From Paraspadella gotoi (Eukaryota; Chaetognatha), in the NCBI GenBank assembly GCA_051294375.1, contig CM119265.1:168376-232375 (forward strand): a stretch of DNA of 64,000 nucleotides. The letters run 5' to 3'. The position numbers were made by a program, and so were the translations under genes. The notes beneath the pieces were generated by a model. The model was not told where the DNA came from. It did not search any database and was given only the letters and a program-made list of their open reading frames with translations. This document shows, piece by piece, positions 61,101 to 64,000 of this stretch (the first letter of the stretch is position 1; each line of letters opens with the position of its first letter).

Positions 61101-61943
61101 CTCAATCAACAAAGAAGAACACAACTCTCAAGACTACGCGTCGAAGTGGCACGCCTTCAGCCAACTCAGACTTCTGCTCATCGTCAGCCGGCTATCCACA
61201 TCCCGGCCAATCTCAATACAGCAAAGTATGTATTCATTAGGCGAGCTGGTGTTCACCCCCCTCTTGTTCCCCCCTATGAAGGTCCGTTCCGTGTCATCAA
61301 TCGCAATGGGCTCAACATGACGGTCGACATCCCCAGCAAGGGACGCGAGACGATCAACATCGCCAGAGTCAAGCCTGCATGGGTCAGTGAAGACGACGCG
61401 CAAATAGATGATCCGGAACCGCGCCAAGAAAGACGCCCAGGCCGCCAACCGGGACCAAGAACAAGAATTCCAGCTCAAACTTCAAGGACTACTCGTTCGA
61501 GAAACCGCGCATCAAGTTCAGCGACTACTCATAGGCGGAACCTGCGCGCGGCCTCTCCATCGCCTTCCCCGTCTCCCACACCTCTCTCTTCTCCCACAAA
61601 TCTACCTCCCCCTTCCCCAGACCCACCCCCGGCGCCACATCAACCTCAGACCCCGTCTTCACCTCCAAATCGAGCGACAAGTAAATCAACTTCGCCGCTA
61701 AAAGATTCAAGTCGAACGAACAACAACAACAAACAAGAAAACCTTAGATCTGAGCCAACGTGTAGGTTTTCAAGGCCGACACCAGAGAACTTTTCTCACA
61801 AGTCCTACGACTTAAGAAAACGCCCAACTTATGCTGTAGTATTGAAGGAGTTAATAAAACGACAGGAAGGGGAAAACAATAACAACAACAACAACAATAC
61901 AAAATTAAAAAACAAAATCCCCGCTGTCAGGCCTAATGCCTAG
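58062..61943 (+). CDS. E7 pol, intact: PR-RT-RNase H-integrase-tail
   Basis: The 1293-residue frame opens at 58062 but is expressed by slippage at 58149. Protease Asp70 in LVDGGALLS; RT YLDD at 368-371; RNase H TTDAS with Asp518; integrase zinc ligands His784, His788, Cys818, Cys821; catalytic Asp850, Asp908, Glu944 with the D,D35E spacing; GPY/F module near 1070. Then a Pro/Ser-rich linker, the tail CRFSRPTPENFS (from 1234) with YAVVLKELIKR, and an Asn-rich end. There is no chromodomain and no env-like gene. Confidence 0.96.
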   Translation: MRETCKIRGRRMVVRPRMRQIQRRPEEKRFKRQRGPATVNAVPQDSSTSPASNDLIYIRDAGDKTRWLVDGGALLSIIPPTPQQRSRGADPLMKLQAANGSSIACYGTVERTVQLGNRKFDYCFVVADVKQHILGADFLAENYLAPNHRDGLLIDLKNYSTIAASTSKETALHVNFVDRNGERYYKLLESFPSLSTPTFEMKEPRHGVTHSIPTEGRPCQSRARRLDAEKLAVAKRELEKMVALGIAKRGKSEWSSPLHVVSKPDGGWRCCGDYRRLNAQTVDDRYPVKLLSDFNSQLEGKSIFSKIDLLKGYHQIPVNPEDVKKTAVITPFGLYVFPRCPFGLKNAGQDFQRLMDEILGDIPHTFVYLDDILVASSSPEEHLQDLERVFRALDENGLVVNTKKCLLGQESLEFLGFLVDKHGVRPLPARVQTLKETTRPTSVKELQRFLGMINYYRRFIPKVAHKCTPLYEALSGKPKALKWTNDCETAFEAIKEGLISASLLHHPRTGAQLCVTTDASDHAVGAVLEQRGPKGWEPLAFFSAKLAKNQRIWPPFDRELYGAFRAVRHFRHWIEGRAFTLYTDHQSLVSAIRKKSEPQTVRQAYQLSAIAEFTTDVRYLKGKANVVADALSRPNAPSTAPPSVKNSNKADNETMATQKASTSTIQSTTTPKITTATSNDTPVPPQIEEPPNEDKEDRPIKKNHLEDVNALIASLTNFEVDFEQMALEQTLDPDFQKLAEEARTGLTFRKIQVGNQELLADISNGPARPFVPKSWRRKIFDIIHGLGHPGVEATRKAVAAKFVWTGMRQDVSRWARDCLDCQRAKVGKHTVPEIGDFKVPARRFQHLNIDLVKMPKSNGFMYLLTIVDRFSRWPAAIPLPNTLTPTIIDALSLNWISIFGTPSVITTDRGSQFMSNLWQQLTKTWGIKNQTTTAYHPQANGMVERFHRRLKESLMALGNNEKENWYWKLPLTLLAIRTTVKEDIGASAADLVFGEGIGVPGSMLGDPQINDERLNQQRRTQLSRLRVEVARLQPTQTSAHRQPAIHIPANLNTAKYVFIRRAGVHPPLVPPYEGPFRVINRNGLNMTVDIPSKGRETINIARVKPAWVSEDDAQIDDPEPRQERRPGRQPGPRTRIPAQTSRTTRSRNRASSSATTHRRNLRAASPSPSPSPTPLSSPTNLPPPSPDPPPAPHQPQTPSSPPNRATSKSTSPLKDSSRTNNNNKQENLRSEPTCRFSRPTPENFSHKSYDLRKRPTYAVVLKELIKRQEGENNNNNNNNTKLKNKIPAVRPNA
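58149..58211 (+). promoter_or_regulatory. Gag-pol frameshift cassette of E7 (TTTAAAC + pseudoknot)
   Basis: Heptamer TTTAAAC (58149-58155) is in gag frame GAT TTA AAC, a classic -1 slippery site. After a 6-nt spacer (GTCAAA) GGGGG (58162-58166) pairs with CCCCC (58187-58191) and CGGCG (58168-58172) with CGCCG (58181-58185), one mismatch between. Loop CGGTGA (58174-58179) is complementary to TCACCG (58206-58211), giving an H-type pseudoknot. The gag stop lies in the loop. Confidence 0.82.
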
Positions 61944-62270
61944 AACAACTGTTGTAACCTGTCTTTGTTTTCTTCCTCCAGTCAGCACCCAGGGCGGTGG
62001 CTACAACAGTTGATATATTTTTACCCAGTATATTTGTATATAATTGTTTTGAATTTTGAATTTTATACTTTTGTTTTTCGTATTCGTACGAATTGATTAC
62101 TTTTTGCTTATTGATTCTCGTCAAGAGAAAGTCTGTCAAAGTCAATCGGAAGCGTCAATTTTAAAACCCATTTAATTTGAATATTTTAGTAATTTTTCAT
62201 CATACTTAACAATCATTCATTAGACGACAACGAATTTAATTGTGAAATATTAAGTACCTTATATTCCAAC
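61944..62270 (+). other. E7 3' UTR
   Basis: Contains AACAACTGTTGTAACC and GGCTACAACAGTTGATA, an inverted pair about 40 nt apart, and TTAGACGACAACGAATT before the polypurine tract. Conserved in E4 and the decayed copy. Confidence 0.55.
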
Positions 62271-62279
62271 AGCGGGGGA
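62271..62279 (+). other. Polypurine tract of E7
   Basis: AGCGGGGGA followed by TTTGGCCG, the LTR start. Confidence 0.8.
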
Positions 62280-62295
62280 TTTGGCCGTCGAACGA
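62280..62295 (+). repeat. E7 3' LTR stub
   Basis: TTTGGCCGTCGAACGA, then a 10-N join (62296-62305). Confidence 0.75.
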
Positions 62296-62305
62296 NNNNN
62301 NNNNN

Positions 62306-62560
62306 CAACAACAATACAAAATTAAAAAACAAAATCCCCGCTGTCAGGCCTAATGCCTAGAACAACTGTTGTAACCTGTCTTTGTTTTCTTCCTCCAGTC
62401 AGCACCCAGGGCGGTGGCTACAACAGTTGATATATTTTTACCCAGTATATTTGTATATAATTGTTTTGAATTTTGAATTTTATACTTTTGTTTTTCGTAT
62501 TCGTACGAATTGATTACTTTTTGCTTATTGATTCTCGTCAAGAGAAAGTCTGTCAAAGTC
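62306..62560 (+). repeat. Duplicate of the E7 pol end and 3' UTR
   Basis: Repeats the sequence from about 61889 to 62140 without visible change. It starts in the Asn-rich codons of pol and ends in AAAGTC at a 100-N gap. Probably a contig overlap that was not merged. Confidence 0.8.
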
Positions 62561-62660
62561 NNNNNNNNNNNNNNNNNNNNNNNNNNNNNNNNNNNNNNNN
62601 NNNNNNNNNNNNNNNNNNNNNNNNNNNNNNNNNNNNNNNNNNNNNNNNNNNNNNNNNNNN
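62561..62660. other. 100-N assembly gap at an inverted repeat
   Basis: The sequence left of the gap (GAAAGTCTGTCAAAGTC) is the exact reverse complement of the sequence to the right. Confidence 0.95.
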
Positions 62661-64000
62661 GACTTTGACAGACTTTCTCTTGACGAGAATCAATAAGCAA
62701 TTGATAATCAATTCGTACGTGTACGAAAAACAATGGTATAAAATTTCAAAATTCGAAACAATTATGTACAATAATACTGGGTAAAAACAATATATCAACT
62801 GTTGTAACCACCGCCCTGGGTGCTGATTGGAGGAAGAAAACAAAGACTGGTTGCAACAGTTGATCTAGGCATTAGGCCTGACAGCGGGGATTTTGTTTTT
62901 TGTTTTTGTATTGTCATTGTTATTGTTTTCCCCTTCCTGTCGTTTAATTAATTCCTTCAAAACTATAGCGTAAGTTGGGCGTTTTCTTAAGTCATAAGAC
63001 TTGTGAGAAAAGTTTTCTGGTGTCGGTCTTGAAAACCTACACGTTGGCTCAGATCTTGGGTTTTCTTGATCGTTGTTGTTGTTCGCTCGGTTTTGATTTT
63101 CTAGCGGCGAAGTTGATTCACTTGTCTCTTGATTTGAGGGTGAAGTCGAGGTCTGAGGTTGATCTGGCGCCGGGAGTGGGTCCTGTGGGGGGGGAGGTAG
63201 ATTTGTGGGAGAAGAGAGAGGTGTGGGGGGCGGGGAAGGTGTCGGGGAGGCCGCGCGCAGGTCCCGCCTATGAGTAGTCGCTGAACTTGATGCGCGGTTT
63301 CTCGAACGAGTAGTTCTTGAAGTTTGAGCTGGAATTCTTGTTCTCGGTCCCGGTTGTCGGCCAGGGCGTCTCTCTTGGCGCGGTTCCGGATCGTCTATCT
63401 GCCTGTCGTCTTCGCTGACCCAGGCGGGTTTGACTCTGGCGATGTTGATCGTCTCGTGGCCTTTGCTGGGTATGTCGACGGTCATGTTGAGTCCATTGCG
63501 ATGTACGACCCGGAAGGGACCTTCATAGGGAGGAACAAGGGGGGGATGAACACCGGCTCGCCTAATGAATACATACTTTGCTGTATTGAGATTCGTAGGG
63601 ATGTGGATTGCCGGTTGCCGGTGAGCAGATGTTTGCGTTGGCTGAAGGCGTGCCACTTCGACGCGGAGTCTTGACAATTGAGATCTTCTTTGTTGGTTTA
63701 GTCTTTCGTCGTTGACTTGTGGATCGCCTAGCATCGAGCCTGGTACGCCGATTCCTTCGCCAAAGACGAGGTCGGCGGCGGAGGCTCCGATGTCTTCTTT
63801 CACCGTTGTTCGAATTGCCAGTAGAGTAAGTGGCAATTTCCAATACCAGTTTTCTCTCTCGTTGTTTCCGAGCGCCATCAGAGATTCTTTTAGTCGCCTA
63901 TGGAATCTCTCGACCATCCCATTCGCCTGTGGATGGTAGGCGGTTGTTGTCTGGTTTTTTATGCCCCATGTTTTGGTTAGTTGCTGCCATAGATTAGATG
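62661..64000 (-). mobile_element. E8: 3' part of an E7-type element, minus strand
   Basis: 3' UTR (62661-62864) and the C-terminal part of pol. Runs off the window at the integrase core. Confidence 0.88.
62865..64000 (-). CDS. E8 pol, integrase end to tail (partial)
   Basis: Open from the window edge (SNLWQQLTKTWGIKNQTTTA) through NGMVERFHRRLKESL with the catalytic Glu, LVFGEGIGVPGSMLG, the GPY/F module (PPYEGPFRV), Pro/Ser-rich linker, CRFSRPTPENFSHKS, YAIVLKELIKRQ and the IPAVRPNA end. Very close to E7 with scattered substitutions and a slightly shorter Asn run. No break. Confidence 0.92.
   Translation of the reverse strand, partial: SNLWQQLTKTWGIKNQTTTAYHPQANGMVERFHRRLKESLMALGNNERENWYWKLPLTLLAIRTTVKEDIGASAADLVFGEGIGVPGSMLGDPQVNDERLNQQRRSQLSRLRVEVARLQPTQTSAHRQPAIHIPTNLNTAKYVFIRRAGVHPPLVPPYEGPFRVVHRNGLNMTVDIPSKGHETINIARVKPAWVSEDDRQIDDPEPRQERRPGRQPGPRTRIPAQTSRTTRSRNRASSSATTHRRDLRAASPTPSPPPTPLSSPTNLPPPPQDPLPAPDQPQTSTSPSNQETSESTSPLENQNRANNNNDQENPRSEPTCRFSRPTPENFSHKSYDLRKRPTYAIVLKELIKRQEGENNNNDNTKTKNKIPAVRPNA

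Larger units (their letters stand above)
56263..62295 (+). mobile_element. E7: LTR retrotransposon with open gag and pol
   Basis: 5' LTR, PBS, leader, gag, frameshift cassette, pol, 3' UTR, polypurine tract and the first 16 bp of the 3' LTR, then N. Both genes are uninterrupted and there are no N inside. Where the two LTRs can be compared (first 16-20 bp) they differ at several positions. Confidence 0.95.

Noticed and set aside
61944-62270. env-like third ORF after pol
   Set aside because: No frame of useful length; the region is a 3' UTR followed by the polypurine tract.

Overview
The window looks like a subtelomeric or telomere-adjacent scaffold from an animal, most likely an invertebrate. 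The evidence is long TTAGGG/CCCTAA arrays, candidate spliced host exons with short GT-AG introns (52 and 67 nt), and many copies of Ty3/Gypsy LTR retrotransposons. Gag in these elements carries a C-x2-H-x9-C-x3-C (CHCC) finger and the integrase ends in a GPY/F module. That combination points to the CsRn1-type lineage known from flukes, molluscs and arthropods. I cannot name the species or phylum.

Elements are named here E1 to E8. E1 (1-2282, +) is a 3' end. E2 (2895-9396, -) is nearly complete, and is followed by a scrambled second copy (9397-12848, -). A pol fragment lies at 12949-13905 (+). A heavily decayed LTR and pol tail lie at 16295-18387 (+). E3 (18398-22990) is a gag-pol copy whose last third is inverted. 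E4 (23115-24207, +) is a 3' end with a complete LTR. E5 (39724-45794, +), E6 (46043-52652, -, both LTRs) and E7 (56263-62295, +, the only copy with open gag and pol) follow. E8 (62661-64000, -) is joined tail-to-tail to E7. By protein similarity E7, E8, E4 and the 13 kb fragment form one group, E1 and E2 a close relative, E3 and E5 a second family, and E6 a third.

Coordinates 24313-39620 are different: AT-rich host-like DNA with a few candidate exons, a decayed RT-associated pseudogene (30.4-31.4 kb), GA repeats, tRNA-like fragments and a 401-bp tandem duplication.

The elements share an organisation that is the main interest of the window. (1) They sit in telomeric repeats in both orientations, and every clean 3' junction falls at the same GGGT/ACCC step of the hexamer. 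(2) Every sufficiently complete LTR carries an antisense tRNA-like module with a T-arm or B-box near its 5' end. (3) gag and pol are joined by a -1 frameshift cassette with fixed geometry: a slippery heptamer, a 5-6 nt spacer, a GC-rich hairpin spanning the gag stop, and a possible pseudoknot. (4) The leader has a splice-donor-like site followed by a covarying hairpin. (5) Pol ends in a conserved FSRPxPxxFS tail after a Pro/Asn-rich linker. Together these suggest telomere-associated LTR elements with their own targeting and expression features. The targeting roles are inference.

Sequence quality limits the reading. There are 10-N runs (many preserve the reading frame, two are joins), five larger gaps, and indel-rich duplicated stretches. 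Some frameshifts and rearrangements may therefore be assembly errors.
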